Shown in pieces: positions 9,733 to 18,502 of a stretch of DNA of 64,000 bases. The number at the start of each line of letters is the position of its first letter. Within the stretch, counting starts at the first letter, position 1. This DNA comes from Nitratireductor kimnyeongensis (lineage in GTDB: Bacteria; Pseudomonadota; Alphaproteobacteria; Rhizobiales; Rhizobiaceae), in contig NZ_CP078143.1 in assembly GCF_019891395.1 (NCBI RefSeq), positions 3,113,001 through 3,177,000 on the forward strand, in the 5' to 3' direction. The notes below the pieces were generated by a model. That model did not search any database and was not told where the DNA came from. It saw nothing but the letters and a program-made list of their open reading frames with translations. The position numbers were made by a program, and so were the translations under genes.

Positions 9733-10617
9733 TTAAAAGTCGAGATAGGGCGCAGCTGTCCAGAGCGGACCATTGCGCTCTTCATCTTTCAGGCTGGTTG
9801 AGCCGAAATGATAACGAAAGCCGGCGACGATGCCGTGGGAGGTTGTGTCACCGGCAGGCACATCGCCAGAAGTCATCGAGGATGACCGGAACCGGTATCC
9901 GCCGAACGCGGTTATCGGCTTGTCAGAAAGCCGGTAATTGGCGGCCGTGGAAATCGAGTAGGTTTTTCGTACGGTATCTTCGTTCACCAATCGCTCGAAG
10001 CCCGCATCGAGATCGAAACGCAGGTTGTCGGTCTGATAGTATCGTGCACCAATCAGCCCATTGAGCTTGGATGCGTCTTCCCCTTCCAGTTGCGCCGCTT
10101 CCACGCCGATTTGGCCCAGAACGGTGGACTGGCTGAGAAAAACGGCACCTTCCAATCCAACTGCGATTTCCTTGGGCCCCAATGCCAGGGTTTCGCTGGA
10201 GATTCGCTCATACTGCCCATAAAGGCCAAGAGCAAAGCGGTCAGGATTGCGATAGTAGGTGTGAGCACCGAACTCGATGGACTGATCGGTAAGATCCTCG
10301 AATTTCAGATTTTCGAACCGGCCATCGAGCTGGATATTGAAGCGTTCCCCTATCGGCAGGTTCGCCACGCCGCGCAGGCCCCAGCCGCTGGTTTTAGCAG
10401 TGTCTTCTTCAAAATGGGCCTTGCCCAGTGCCGAGTTCAACTCGACGAAGCCGGAAAAGTGCGGGCTGAACTCCAGCAGCAAAGGTGCTTTCTCGACGTT
10501 CGGCGGAACCGGGACATCTAAAGTCACCAAGTCCGCGCCAGAAGCGGGGTACGATCCGTTGATGAGGAAAGTGAAAATTAAGAACAGGTGCCCCCCGGAC
10601 GTGACGCGAACATACAT
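9733..10617 (-). CDS. Predicted outer-membrane beta-barrel protein
   Basis: 294 residues. It has an N-terminal hydrophobic signal (about residues 10-28, ending near YPASGA) followed by many alternating hydrophobic/polar stretches typical of beta strands, and it ends in phenylalanine (APYLDF), the usual recognition residue for barrel assembly. The internal pattern (GLRGVANLPIGERFNIQLDG and similar) resembles porin-like barrels of about 10-12 strands. No named family was recognised. A consensus CtrA site lies 49-64 bases upstream of the start, suggesting cell-cycle-controlled expression. Confidence 0.7.
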   Translation of the reverse strand: MYVRVTSGGHLFLIFTFLINGSYPASGADLVTLDVPVPPNVEKAPLLLEFSPHFSGFVELNSALGKAHFEEDTAKTSGWGLRGVANLPIGERFNIQLDGRFENLKFEDLTDQSIEFGAHTYYRNPDRFALGLYGQYERISSETLALGPKEIAVGLEGAVFLSQSTVLGQIGVEAAQLEGEDASKLNGLIGARYYQTDNLRFDLDAGFERLVNEDTVRKTYSISTAANYRLSDKPITAFGGYRFRSSSMTSGDVPAGDTTSHGIVAGFRYHFGSTSLKDEERNGPLWTAAPYLDF

Positions 10618-10665
10618 GCTCGACTCCGGGACGTTGTTATGAGGCGCAATCGTGAGCCAACAGGG

Positions 10666-10681
10666 TTAATGCAGACTTAAC
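10666..10681. promoter_or_regulatory. CtrA-type binding site (TTAA-N7-TTAAC)
   Basis: TTAA (10666-10669), seven bases, then TTAAC (10677-10681) is an exact match to the full CtrA consensus of alphaproteobacteria. It lies 49-64 bases upstream of the outer-membrane barrel gene starting at 10617, a normal promoter position. No other exact full site was noticed in the window. Confidence 0.6.
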
Positions 10682-10699
10682 GCGCGCGCTTCTTTCGCC

Positions 10700-11566
10700 T
10701 TAGTGAGCGCTTTCCAGCTTCAGTTTGATCTGCAGAAAATCCTGCCAGGCAAGCTTTTTGTGGGCCGGATTTCGCAGGAGATATGCGGGGTGGAGCGTTG
10801 GCATGGTGGGGATGTCGAGGCCAGACGGCGTCTTGTGCATCGCCCAGTTGCCACGCATCCGCATGATACCGGTCTGCGTGTTAAGCAGCAGCTTGGTTGA
10901 GGGATTCCCGAGCGTCACCAGAACTTTGGGCGCAACAAGCTCTATATGCCGTTCGATGAACGGGCGGCAGATTTCCGTTTCCAGAGGGGAGGGATCCCGA
11001 TTGCCGGGCGGCCGCCACGGGATCACGTTGGAAATATAGACGGAGGTGCGGTCGAGACCGATGGCCGCCAGCATGCGATCCAGCAGCTTGCCGGAGCGAC
11101 CGACGAAGGGGAGCCCTTGAATGTCCTCGTCGCGACCCGGTGCCTCGCCGACGAACATCACGCTGGCCTGAGGATTTCCGTCGGCGAAAACGGTGTTTTT
11201 CGCCGTGGTCTTCAGATTGCAGCCATCGAAGGTGGAGAGCAAATCGCGCAGCGCATCCAGACTTTCCGCATTCTTGGCGATCTCACGCGCGCGCGCTGCC
11301 TGCGCATCGTCGGGCACCGCGGCTTTGACTGCGGCCGGAGCGGCAGGGTTAGGCTGCCTGGTCGCCACTGGTTTCTGCTGCGTTGGCTGCTGTCGTTGCG
11401 CCGCTCTTTTCTCCGCCTCCGCACGCGTTTCCTGAAAACGGTCGGGCGCTTCATCCAAAAGGGGCTCGTCCACGCCGGCATCGGCATAGAAGGTCAGAAG
11501 CTCCCTTAGTCCAGCGGAATCCATCGCGTCCGGTATCCTGAGCGTCGGCGGGGTGAAAGAAAGCAT
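10700..11566 (-). CDS. Uracil-DNA glycosylase, family 4-like
   Basis: Removes uracil (deaminated cytosine) from DNA in base-excision repair. The start at 11566 (MLSFTPP) follows a purine-rich AAGAGAAA; a TTG start at 11593 would add nine residues. Residues 1-100 are a low-complexity Gln/Ala/Pro-rich linker. The catalytic part has GEAPGRDEDIQG (motif 1), the NVIPWRPPGNR segment and HPAYLLRNP (motif 2). Family 4 enzymes normally use four cysteines for a 4Fe-4S cluster. Here only Cys116 and Cys200 remain, and the other two positions are Phe113 and Trp184. That substitution recurs, as far as I recall, in alphaproteobacterial members, so it may be a cluster-free or altered subclass. Confidence 0.88.
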   Translation of the reverse strand: MLSFTPPTLRIPDAMDSAGLRELLTFYADAGVDEPLLDEAPDRFQETRAEAEKRAAQRQQPTQQKPVATRQPNPAAPAAVKAAVPDDAQAARAREIAKNAESLDALRDLLSTFDGCNLKTTAKNTVFADGNPQASVMFVGEAPGRDEDIQGLPFVGRSGKLLDRMLAAIGLDRTSVYISNVIPWRPPGNRDPSPLETEICRPFIERHIELVAPKVLVTLGNPSTKLLLNTQTGIMRMRGNWAMHKTPSGLDIPTMPTLHPAYLLRNPAHKKLAWQDFLQIKLKLESAH

Positions 11567-11595
11567 TTTCTCTTTCTTTGCCGCTGGTTGCAAGG

Positions 11596-12162
11596 TCAGG
11601 AAGCGGGAATGCGCGGGTCCTGTACCAAATAAAACACCGGCTTGGGTGTCAGGTCGGTGATCAGTAGCCGAAATGTCACGGAATGACCTGCGTTGACCGT
11701 GCCCGCCTGGAACAGAAGCCTGTCATAGGGTTCGAGTTTGCGATCATGCGTGGCGAACGTATCGGAGCCGATGCGCTCGGATCCCACATTCCTCTGATCG
11801 AAAGAGAGCCCGTCTCCATACACGCTCGAGACGCCGCGCAACTCTTGAAGCTCGAATTCAAACTCGACCCAAGGCAGGTTGCTTGCATTGAGCGTGTCGA
11901 TCTCGATGAAGAGATAGCCCGTTCCCGCCCTTTCGTCATAGGCATATCGCGGGACCTCCCCGCTGGCCCGGATCACCAGCACGACGGCAGACGCCGTGTA
12001 AAGCTCCTGCTGGAGAAGCACGGGATCGCCGCGCGAACCTGTGCCTGAAACAGCCAGAATGCGAAATCCGCCGAGTTCATCGGAAAAGGAATAAGGGCCG
12101 GCCTGCCAACGCCCGTCATCTCCCGGCCCCGCGCCCAGAAGGACAGCGAGCAGAGGGAGCAA
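11596..12162 (-). CDS. Exported protein of unknown function
   Basis: About 188 residues from TTG 12162. That start lacks a Shine-Dalgarno and gives a signal peptide with no basic residue. An in-frame CTG at 12186, 7 bases after GGAGG, would add LPRTASIV and complete a normal signal peptide (basic Arg, then IVLLPLLAVLLGAG). The true start may therefore be the rare CTG. The mature part is beta-rich with no recognised motif. It ends 29 bases before the uracil-DNA glycosylase start on the same strand, so the two are probably co-transcribed. Confidence 0.65.
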   Translation of the reverse strand: MLPLLAVLLGAGPGDDGRWQAGPYSFSDELGGFRILAVSGTGSRGDPVLLQQELYTASAVVLVIRASGEVPRYAYDERAGTGYLFIEIDTLNASNLPWVEFEFELQELRGVSSVYGDGLSFDQRNVGSERIGSDTFATHDRKLEPYDRLLFQAGTVNAGHSVTFRLLITDLTPKPVFYLVQDPRIPAS

Positions 12163-12252
12163 GACTATGGACGCGGTTCGGGGCAGGGCAGCACCTCCCT
12201 TCCTTCCGCATTATACCGTCATTTCACGTTCCGGAGAACGAAAAAGCATGCC

Positions 12253-12870
12253 TCAGCCGCCCGTCTGCCAACTGGAGATGGCTTCGGATGGATAGATCAG
12301 CTGGAGAATGTTCAAAGTGAGATTGTCGCGGATCATGACCGCCATGAAAATCTCCGTCACAACCACCAGGAGAATGCTCAGCCAAAGAGGTGAAAAACGT
12401 GCGACGAAGAAGCCGGCAATGGTTGCAAGCGTGTCGGAGAGCGAATTGATGACGCTGTCTCCGTAATATCCCTGAGCGAGTGCGGATTCGCGGTAGCGAT
12501 TGATGACCATTGGCGTGTTTTCCGCCATCTCCCACGCTGCTTCCAGCCCTACAGCAAGCGCGAGGCGATAACCGAGCGGCATGCGTGGGGCGATGAGCCA
12601 AAGAAGGCCATAGAAGAGCAGACCGTGCAGAAAGTGCGAATAGGTGTACCAGTCCCCGATATGCTGGGAGGTCTCGGGGCCGGAAGGGTCCGAGTACCAG
12701 AGCTTCACCGTGCCGCAGTCACAGATTGTTGTCTGTCCCATGAGTTTCAGGAACAGCGCCTGAATGGCAAGGACAGCGAGAACGCAGAAAGCGGTCACGG
12801 CGACCGGTCTCTGCCTGTAGGCCCTCAGCAGCGGGTTCTCCGGTAGACTCACTTCCTGTCCCCCAATCAT
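12253..12870 (-). CDS. DUF2585 (UPF0314) membrane protein
   Basis: 205 residues with about four hydrophobic segments (roughly 25-45, 85-105, 150-170 and 172-195). The family pattern is clear, with a conserved CDCGTVKLWYSDPSGPE loop and a WEMAENTP segment that look like a polar active or binding site at the membrane surface. Function is unknown for the whole family. The annotated ATG has no Shine-Dalgarno, whereas GTG at 12852 follows GGGGACAGGAA, so the protein may begin six residues later. Confidence 0.85.
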   Translation of the reverse strand: MIGGQEVSLPENPLLRAYRQRPVAVTAFCVLAVLAIQALFLKLMGQTTICDCGTVKLWYSDPSGPETSQHIGDWYTYSHFLHGLLFYGLLWLIAPRMPLGYRLALAVGLEAAWEMAENTPMVINRYRESALAQGYYGDSVINSLSDTLATIAGFFVARFSPLWLSILLVVVTEIFMAVMIRDNLTLNILQLIYPSEAISSWQTGG

Positions 12871-12942
12871 GAAACAAGCTGAAACTGCGTGGATTCGATC
12901 CGGGAGGCAAACAGGAATTGCCTGCGTGCTGGTTCTGATTTA

Positions 12943-12958
12943 TTTACGTTTACGTTAA
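12943..12958. promoter_or_regulatory. LiuR-like palindrome upstream of ETF-QO
   Basis: TTTACGTTTACGTTAA lies in the divergent spacer, about 180 bases before the ETF-QO start. MerR-family LiuR regulators of branched-chain amino acid catabolism are reported to bind motifs of this kind, and ETF genes are typical regulon members; this is recalled knowledge, not a database match. A related copy is at 20176-20195. Confidence 0.4.
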
Positions 12959-13136
12959 AGTAATATTGGAAGGCATCAATCAGGAATGGATTGATGCAAC
13001 TTCTCTGGTTTCGACAGAAGCGCGGATGCGCTATAGCCCGGCGTTGAAACCGTTATGCGGGACTGATGGGTATCCGGATCGCGCCGGCACCGGACGTGAG
13101 CAGGGCGCGCGAGAGAAAAAGACTGCGGAGGGTGGA

Positions 13137-14819
13137 ATGAGCGAAGTGGAACGCGAAAGCATGGAATTCGATGTGGTCATCGTCGGCGCAGGTCCGGCGG
13201 GGCTGACCGCGTCCATTCGGCTCAAGCAGCTGAATCCGGAGCTTTCCGTCGTCGTTCTCGAAAAAGGCGGCGAGGTGGGTGCGCACATCCTGTCGGGTGC
13301 TGTCGTCGATCCCATCGGCATCGACCGGCTTTTGCCGGAGTGGCGCGACGATCCCGATCACCCGTTCAAGACACCCGTGACCGACGATCAGTTTCTGGTT
13401 CTCGGGCCGGCGGGTTCTCTGCGGATTCCCAATTTCCTGATGCCGCCACTGATGAACAATCACGGCAACTACGCCGTCTCGCTCGGCAATGTCTGCCGCT
13501 GGCTTGCGGGCCATGCAGAGGGGCTCGGCGTTGAGATCTATCCAGGCTTCGCTGCTGCCGAAGTGCTCTACAATGACGAGGGTGCGGTCATTGGCGTCGC
13601 GACCGGCGATATGGGCGTGGAACGCGATGGCTCGCACGGCCCCAACTACCAGCCCGGCATGGCGCTTCTTGGCAAATATGTCCTGATCGGCGAGGGCGTG
13701 CGCGGTTCGCTTGCCAAGCAACTCATCGAGAAATTCGGCCTTGCCGAGGATCGCGAGCCGCAGAAGTTCGGCATCGGCCTGAAAGAGCTTTGGGAGGTGA
13801 AACCGGAGAATCACAAGCCGGGCCTTGTGCAACACTCCTTCGGCTGGCCGCTTGACATGAAAACCGGCGGCGGCTCCTTCCTCTACCATCTGGAAAACAA
13901 TCAGGTGGCGGTCGGCTTCGTGGTTCACCTGAACTACAAGAACCCGTTCCTCTCACCCTTCCAGGAATTTCAGCGTTTCAAGACGCATCCCGCGATCAGC
14001 AAGACGTTTGAAGGCGGAAAGCGCATCTCCTATGGTGCGCGCGCCATCACCGAGGGCGGCTATCAGTCGGTTCCGAAACTGGTCTTTCCGGGCGGAGCCC
14101 TCATTGGCTGCTCGGCAGGCTTCGTCAACGTGCCCCGGATCAAGGGTTCCCACAATGCGGTGCTCTCGGGCATGCTCGCCGCCGAACATGCCGCGGAAGC
14201 GCTGGGCGCGGGGCGGGGCAACGACACGCTGGAGGGCTATGAGGTAGCATGGCGCGCCTCCGACATCGGCAAGGACCTGAAGAAGGTCCGCAACGTCAAG
14301 CCGCTCTGGTCGCGCTTCGGAACGCTTCTGGGCGTCGGCATGGGCGGTTTCGACATGTGGATGAACTCGCTGTTCGGCTTCTCGCTGTTCGGCACGCTGA
14401 AACACGGGAAGACCGACGCCGCATCGCTGGAGCCGGCTGCAAATCACAAGCCCATCGATTATCCCAAACCCGATGGCGTGCTCACCTTCGACCGTCTTTC
14501 CTCGGTCTTTCTCTCCAACACCAACCATGAAGAAGAGCAGCCCGTTCATCTTCAGGTGAAGGACATGGAACTGCAGAAGTCGTCGGAATATGCCGTCTAT
14601 GCAGGTCCGTCCTCGCGCTATTGTCCGGCGGGTGTCTATGAGTGGGTGGATGGTGACGGCAATGCGCTCACGGATGGCAGCGACGTGGCCGATGCCCGTT
14701 TCGTCATCAACGCGCAGAACTGCGTCCACTGCAAGACCTGCGACATCAAGGATCCCAACCAGAATATCAACTGGGTGCCGCCGCAGGGTGGCGAGGGACC
14801 CGTTTACACAGGGATGTAA
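13137..14819 (+). CDS. Electron transfer flavoprotein-ubiquinone oxidoreductase (ETF-QO)
   Basis: Membrane-associated enzyme passing electrons from reduced ETF (fed by acyl-CoA and other dehydrogenases) to ubiquinone. The start at 13137 (MSEVERE) follows GGAGG, although the frame is open further upstream; this gives 560 residues, the family norm. The FAD Rossmann motif GAGPAG is near residue 20. The C-terminal 4Fe-4S ligands are the CVHCKTC cluster plus an upstream Cys in RYCPAGVYEW. The GGEGPVYTGM ending is family-typical. A methyltransferase gene follows after 5 bases. It functionally serves the isovaleryl-CoA dehydrogenase encoded at 30902-32062. Confidence 0.96.
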   Translation: MSEVERESMEFDVVIVGAGPAGLTASIRLKQLNPELSVVVLEKGGEVGAHILSGAVVDPIGIDRLLPEWRDDPDHPFKTPVTDDQFLVLGPAGSLRIPNFLMPPLMNNHGNYAVSLGNVCRWLAGHAEGLGVEIYPGFAAAEVLYNDEGAVIGVATGDMGVERDGSHGPNYQPGMALLGKYVLIGEGVRGSLAKQLIEKFGLAEDREPQKFGIGLKELWEVKPENHKPGLVQHSFGWPLDMKTGGGSFLYHLENNQVAVGFVVHLNYKNPFLSPFQEFQRFKTHPAISKTFEGGKRISYGARAITEGGYQSVPKLVFPGGALIGCSAGFVNVPRIKGSHNAVLSGMLAAEHAAEALGAGRGNDTLEGYEVAWRASDIGKDLKKVRNVKPLWSRFGTLLGVGMGGFDMWMNSLFGFSLFGTLKHGKTDAASLEPAANHKPIDYPKPDGVLTFDRLSSVFLSNTNHEEEQPVHLQVKDMELQKSSEYAVYAGPSSRYCPAGVYEWVDGDGNALTDGSDVADARFVINAQNCVHCKTCDIKDPNQNINWVPPQGGEGPVYTGM

Positions 14820-14824
14820 CACCA

Positions 14825-15676
14825 TTGTCCAAGCACGAGGAAGCACCCGTCAACACCAGTGCCATCGACGAGGAGGCATTGGCGGAGGCCTATAACCGTG
14901 CTCTTGCACTTGAAAAGGCCGGCGATCTCGGCGCCGCTGCTACCGCTTATCGGGAGGTGCTGGCACTCGACCCGGCCGACCATGGCGGTGCGGCGGTGCG
15001 GCTTGCCTCTATGGGGCGGGGCGAAACGCCTACCCGGGCTTCGGAAGCTTATGTGGCGACACTTTTTGACCAGCACGCCGGCGCGTTCGAGAGCATCCTC
15101 GTCGACCAGTTGGGTTATGACGTGCCGGCCTTGACCCGCAAGGCGCTGGAGGAGGTCGCTCCGGGCCCCTACGGCCGCATGCTGGATCTCGGCTGCGGAA
15201 CGGGGCTCGCCGGCGAGGTCTTGCGCGATATCGCTGATCACATCACCGGCGTTGACCTGTCGGAAATGATGATCGAGGTCACCGACGAAAAGGAAGTTTA
15301 CGACGCGCTTTATGTGGGCGACGCGGTGGACTTTCTTCATCACGCGGATGTCGACCCCTTCGACCTGATCACTGCAACCGACGTTCTACCCTATCTGGGT
15401 GATCTGGAAGCCTTCTTCGCCGGCGCTGCGGAGCTTTCGGTTGAAGGTGCGGTGTTGGCCTTTTCAAGCGAGACCTTGCCGGACGATGTGCTCTCCGGGC
15501 GAGCCTTCATGGTCGGGCCGCATCAGCGCTTCGCCCATTCCGAGGCCTATCTCGCCGACATGCTCTCGAAACATGGCTTTGTCGGCTTGGCCATCGGTGA
15601 TATCGTCGTGCGGCACGAAATGGGAAAGCCTGTTCCCGGCCATCTGGTCGTCGCGCGGAGAAAGCCGGTCGCTTAG
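14825..15676 (+). CDS. TPR-containing class I SAM-dependent methyltransferase
   Basis: 283 residues from TTG 14825, five bases after the ETF-QO stop, so the two genes are almost certainly co-transcribed. A single tetratricopeptide-like unit (about residues 18-55: NRALALEKAGDLGAAATAYR) precedes a Rossmann methyltransferase domain with the SAM-binding motif LDLGCGTGLAGE (about 120-131), the acidic TGVDLS strand and a late ATDVLPYLGDL segment. The substrate is unknown. Position next to ETF-QO makes an electron-transfer protein a possible target, but nothing in the sequence proves it. Its 3' end overlaps the convergent exonuclease-like gene by 4 bases. Confidence 0.85.
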   Translation: MSKHEEAPVNTSAIDEEALAEAYNRALALEKAGDLGAAATAYREVLALDPADHGGAAVRLASMGRGETPTRASEAYVATLFDQHAGAFESILVDQLGYDVPALTRKALEEVAPGPYGRMLDLGCGTGLAGEVLRDIADHITGVDLSEMMIEVTDEKEVYDALYVGDAVDFLHHADVDPFDLITATDVLPYLGDLEAFFAGAAELSVEGAVLAFSSETLPDDVLSGRAFMVGPHQRFAHSEAYLADMLSKHGFVGLAIGDIVVRHEMGKPVPGHLVVARRKPVA

Positions 15677-16692
15677 TTCCCGGTTCTTGCAAGCTTGACC
15701 TCAAGAACGTCGCCCGGCTGATCGTCGGGCATGATGCAGAATTCGAGCAGAACCGGCAGGTGATCGGACCCCACATCCTCAAGACGCTCGACCGTCAGCG
15801 GCACGATGCGGCCCTTGGTGAAAATATTGTCGATAGGAAGTCCCACCAGCCGGCGTATCGCTTCCGGAAGGATGGGCTTCATCCATGTGGGGCCAATGCC
15901 GGGCATGAGGTCCATCTGCCCGGCTGCGGCGACGCGGTGGGCTGTCACGCTCCATGGTGTTGCGTTCAGATCGCCGGCCAGAATGGCTGTCCCGGGGAAA
16001 CGTTCAAGCACCGGCGCGACCCGGCTTACCTGGTGATGCTGCTCGAACGGCCACGGCCAGCCAAGATGCAATGCACCGATCTCCACAGCATCCGCCCCAA
16101 GCCGAACGGTCGCCACGGCCATTGAGCCACGGTCATAGCAACCATAGGCGTGGGGATCTGCGAACGGGCGACGTGAAAGTATGGCAACGCCTCCGATGCG
16201 CGCCGGCGGTGGACAGATCACGCGATAGGGATAGGTGGCCTTCAGGAACTCAAGCTGATCCACCCACATGCCCGAAACCTCGTTCAGGGTGACGATGTCC
16301 GGCTTCGTTCGTCCGATGAGAGAAAAAACCTGCTTGGGTGTGGCGTTGTCATATCGCAAATTGAGTTGAAGGAGCCGGTAGCGTGCCGACGGCGCGTCGG
16401 ATATCTCCGCCCTTGCCGTCCCGGCTGTTGACTGGAAAGAAAGCAGTGTGGCGCTGAGGGTGGCGATACCGAGCACGGCTCCCGCCGCGCCGACCTGACG
16501 CCAGCCTCTCACAAACAGAAGAGGTGCCGCCAAAAGTGCGATCAGCACCGCGAGGTGAAGACGGAAATGCGCCATGGAATCGAGAGCAGGGTGCAGGCGA
16601 CCCCAGAACCCTGCGACCAGCGGCAGCGAAACCGCAAAAACCCCCAACGCCAGCATGGCCGGCAGGATTGATGCGATCTTCAATTTCTTCAT
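15673..16692 (-). CDS. Membrane-anchored endonuclease/exonuclease/phosphatase (EEP) family protein
   Basis: About 339 residues. The N-terminus has three hydrophobic segments (roughly 8-28, 42-62 and 68-88), followed by a periplasmic-facing EEP domain. Catalytic motifs are present: QLNLRYDN, metal-binding Glu in TLNEVSG, ILAGDLNATPWS and the terminal SDHLPV. The family hydrolyses phosphodiester or phosphomonoester bonds; membrane-anchored members are poorly characterised. ATG 16692 was chosen; an upstream GTG at 16713 would add seven residues, and neither start has a strong Shine-Dalgarno. Confidence 0.85.
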   Translation of the reverse strand: MKKLKIASILPAMLALGVFAVSLPLVAGFWGRLHPALDSMAHFRLHLAVLIALLAAPLLFVRGWRQVGAAGAVLGIATLSATLLSFQSTAGTARAEISDAPSARYRLLQLNLRYDNATPKQVFSLIGRTKPDIVTLNEVSGMWVDQLEFLKATYPYRVICPPPARIGGVAILSRRPFADPHAYGCYDRGSMAVATVRLGADAVEIGALHLGWPWPFEQHHQVSRVAPVLERFPGTAILAGDLNATPWSVTAHRVAAAGQMDLMPGIGPTWMKPILPEAIRRLVGLPIDNIFTKGRIVPLTVERLEDVGSDHLPVLLEFCIMPDDQPGDVLEVKLARTGN

Positions 16693-16761
16693 CCCGTTGC
16701 GCCCATTGCTCACTGTGTGCCGGCAGAAAAGTTGCGATCCGCGCGTAACCGCATTTTCGGG

Positions 16762-18261
16762 CTATTGGAAGGCGGTCTCGAAAAAGCTCCGCAATTTGCG
16801 CGAATGGAGCCGTTCGGGCGGCATGGCGGCCAGTTTCTCGACGGCCCGCATGCCGATCTTGAGATGTTGTGAAACCTGCCTCTTGTAGAAATCGGTGGCC
16901 ATGCCCGGCAGCTTCAATTCGCCGTGCAGTGGCTTGTCCGAAACACACAACAAAGTGCCGTAGGGCACGCGGAAGCGGAAGCCGTTGGCCGCAATCGTCG
17001 CCGATTCCATGTCGAGCGCGATCGCGCGCGATTGCGAAAGGCGCTGGACCGGTCCACGCTGTTCGCGCAGTTCCCAATTGCGGTTGTCGATGGTGGCAAC
17101 TGTGCCGGTGCGCATGATGCGCTTCAGTTCATAGCCGGAGAGCCCGGTGATTTCGGCCACCGCTTCCTGAAGCGCCACCTGCACCTCGGCCAGTGCAGGC
17201 AGTGGCACCCAGACCGGCAGGTCGTCGTCAAGCACGTGGTCCTCGCGGACATAGGCGTGGGCCAGAACATAGTCGCCAAGCGCCTGCGTGTTTCTCAGGC
17301 CGGCGCAATGGCCGAGCATCAACCAGGCGTGTGGGCGAAGCACCGCCACATGGTCGGTGATCGTCTTGGCGTTGGAGGGGCCAACTCCGATATTCACCAT
17401 GGTGATGCCGGCATGTCCCTCGCGCACCAAATGATAGGCGGGCATTTGCGGGAGACGGGCCGGCGCGCTGGCAGAGGGGCTCGTTTCACCCGCCCGGGTG
17501 GTGATGTTGCCAGGTTCCACGAAGGCGGTGTAGCCATTCCCGCCCTCGGCCATCATCTCACGGGCAAGCGCGCAGAACTCGTCAATGTAGAACTGATAGT
17601 TCGTGAACAGCACGAAGTTCTGGAAATGCGTCGGTGCCGTGGCCGTGTAGTGCGAAAGGCGATGTAGCGAATAGTCGACACGCTGTGCGGTAAACGGCGC
17701 AAGCGGCAGCGGCTCACCGGCCGGAGCCTCGTGTGTGCCGTTGACGATATGATCATCCGTGGCGTTGAGATCGGGTACATCGAAGAGATCGCGCAGCGGC
17801 CGCTTCAGCCGGTCAGCGATGGACCCTTCCACATAGGTGTCCTGAAGAAACGCAAAATGCAGCGGTATCGGTGTCTCCGACTCGGAGATGGTGATGGGCA
17901 CGCCGTGGTTGCGGATCACGAGGCTCAGCTGGTCGATGAGGTAATCTTCAAAGAGATCGGGCCGCGTGATCGTGGTGGCATAAACACCCGGCGCCGCCAC
18001 ATGGCCATAGGCGAGTCGCGTATCGATCTGGGCATAGGAACCGGTGGCAAGGCTGACTTCGGGATAGAAGGCGCGAAAGCGACGGTCGCTCTCTCCTTCC
18101 TTTGCTACCTGCGCAAAGGCCTCGCGCAGGAATGCGGTGTTGCGCTCATAAAGCGCCCTCAATGCCGCGACGGCTTCGCGAGCATCGGTAAAGCTTTTCC
18201 GGGCAAAAGGCTCGGGGCTTGAAATCGTCTGAATAGGCTGAGGGTATATTCTATGTTCCAT
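16762..18261 (-). CDS. amn: AMP nucleosidase
   Basis: Cytosolic enzyme splitting AMP into adenine and ribose 5-phosphate, thereby adjusting adenylate pools. The 499-residue length matches Amn. The N-terminal AMP-binding domain (about 1-185) is followed by the nucleoside-phosphorylase-like catalytic domain, with VNIGVGPSNAKTITDH and the hallmark ALDMESATIAANGFRFRVPYGT, in which the acidic DMES contacts the ribose. Two tiny exported-protein genes lie upstream on the same strand, 42 bases away. Confidence 0.95.
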   Translation of the reverse strand: MEHRIYPQPIQTISSPEPFARKSFTDAREAVAALRALYERNTAFLREAFAQVAKEGESDRRFRAFYPEVSLATGSYAQIDTRLAYGHVAAPGVYATTITRPDLFEDYLIDQLSLVIRNHGVPITISESETPIPLHFAFLQDTYVEGSIADRLKRPLRDLFDVPDLNATDDHIVNGTHEAPAGEPLPLAPFTAQRVDYSLHRLSHYTATAPTHFQNFVLFTNYQFYIDEFCALAREMMAEGGNGYTAFVEPGNITTRAGETSPSASAPARLPQMPAYHLVREGHAGITMVNIGVGPSNAKTITDHVAVLRPHAWLMLGHCAGLRNTQALGDYVLAHAYVREDHVLDDDLPVWVPLPALAEVQVALQEAVAEITGLSGYELKRIMRTGTVATIDNRNWELREQRGPVQRLSQSRAIALDMESATIAANGFRFRVPYGTLLCVSDKPLHGELKLPGMATDFYKRQVSQHLKIGMRAVEKLAAMPPERLHSRKLRSFFETAFQ

Positions 18262-18303
18262 GGCCTTTTATATGGATATTCTTGTTCTTCTCAAGGCCTG
18301 AGC

Positions 18304-18477
18304 CTACCTTGAACGTTTCAGGCTGACCATCAAAACAAGGCCGGCGCCACTCGAACGTTCATAATCCCCTTCAATGATGTTTTCATTGCCGGCACGGACG
18401 TTCTGGACCGCAAGCAGGGGGGAGCCGACCAGGGCGGCAAACATCAATCCCCGGGCCATGTGTGTGATCGTCCGCAT
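18304..18477 (-). CDS. Small exported protein (57 residues), unknown
   Basis: ATG 18477 has GAGGTA 8 bases upstream. Residues 1-29 form a convincing signal peptide (MRTITHMARGLMFAALVGSP ... VRAG), leaving a mature peptide of about 28 residues, partly basic (SLKRSR end). No family recognised. It lies 25 bases downstream of another tiny exported-protein gene and 42 bases before amn, all on the same strand. Confidence 0.55.
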   Translation of the reverse strand: MRTITHMARGLMFAALVGSPLLAVQNVRAGNENIIEGDYERSSGAGLVLMVSLKRSR

Positions 18478-18502
18478 CGTTTCGTACCTCAACTTGAGCT
18501 GT

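Noticed and set aside
12966..13136. N-terminal extension of the ETF-QO frame
   Set aside because: Start at 13137 has GGAGG and gives the normal ETF-QO length; the extension is not protein-like.
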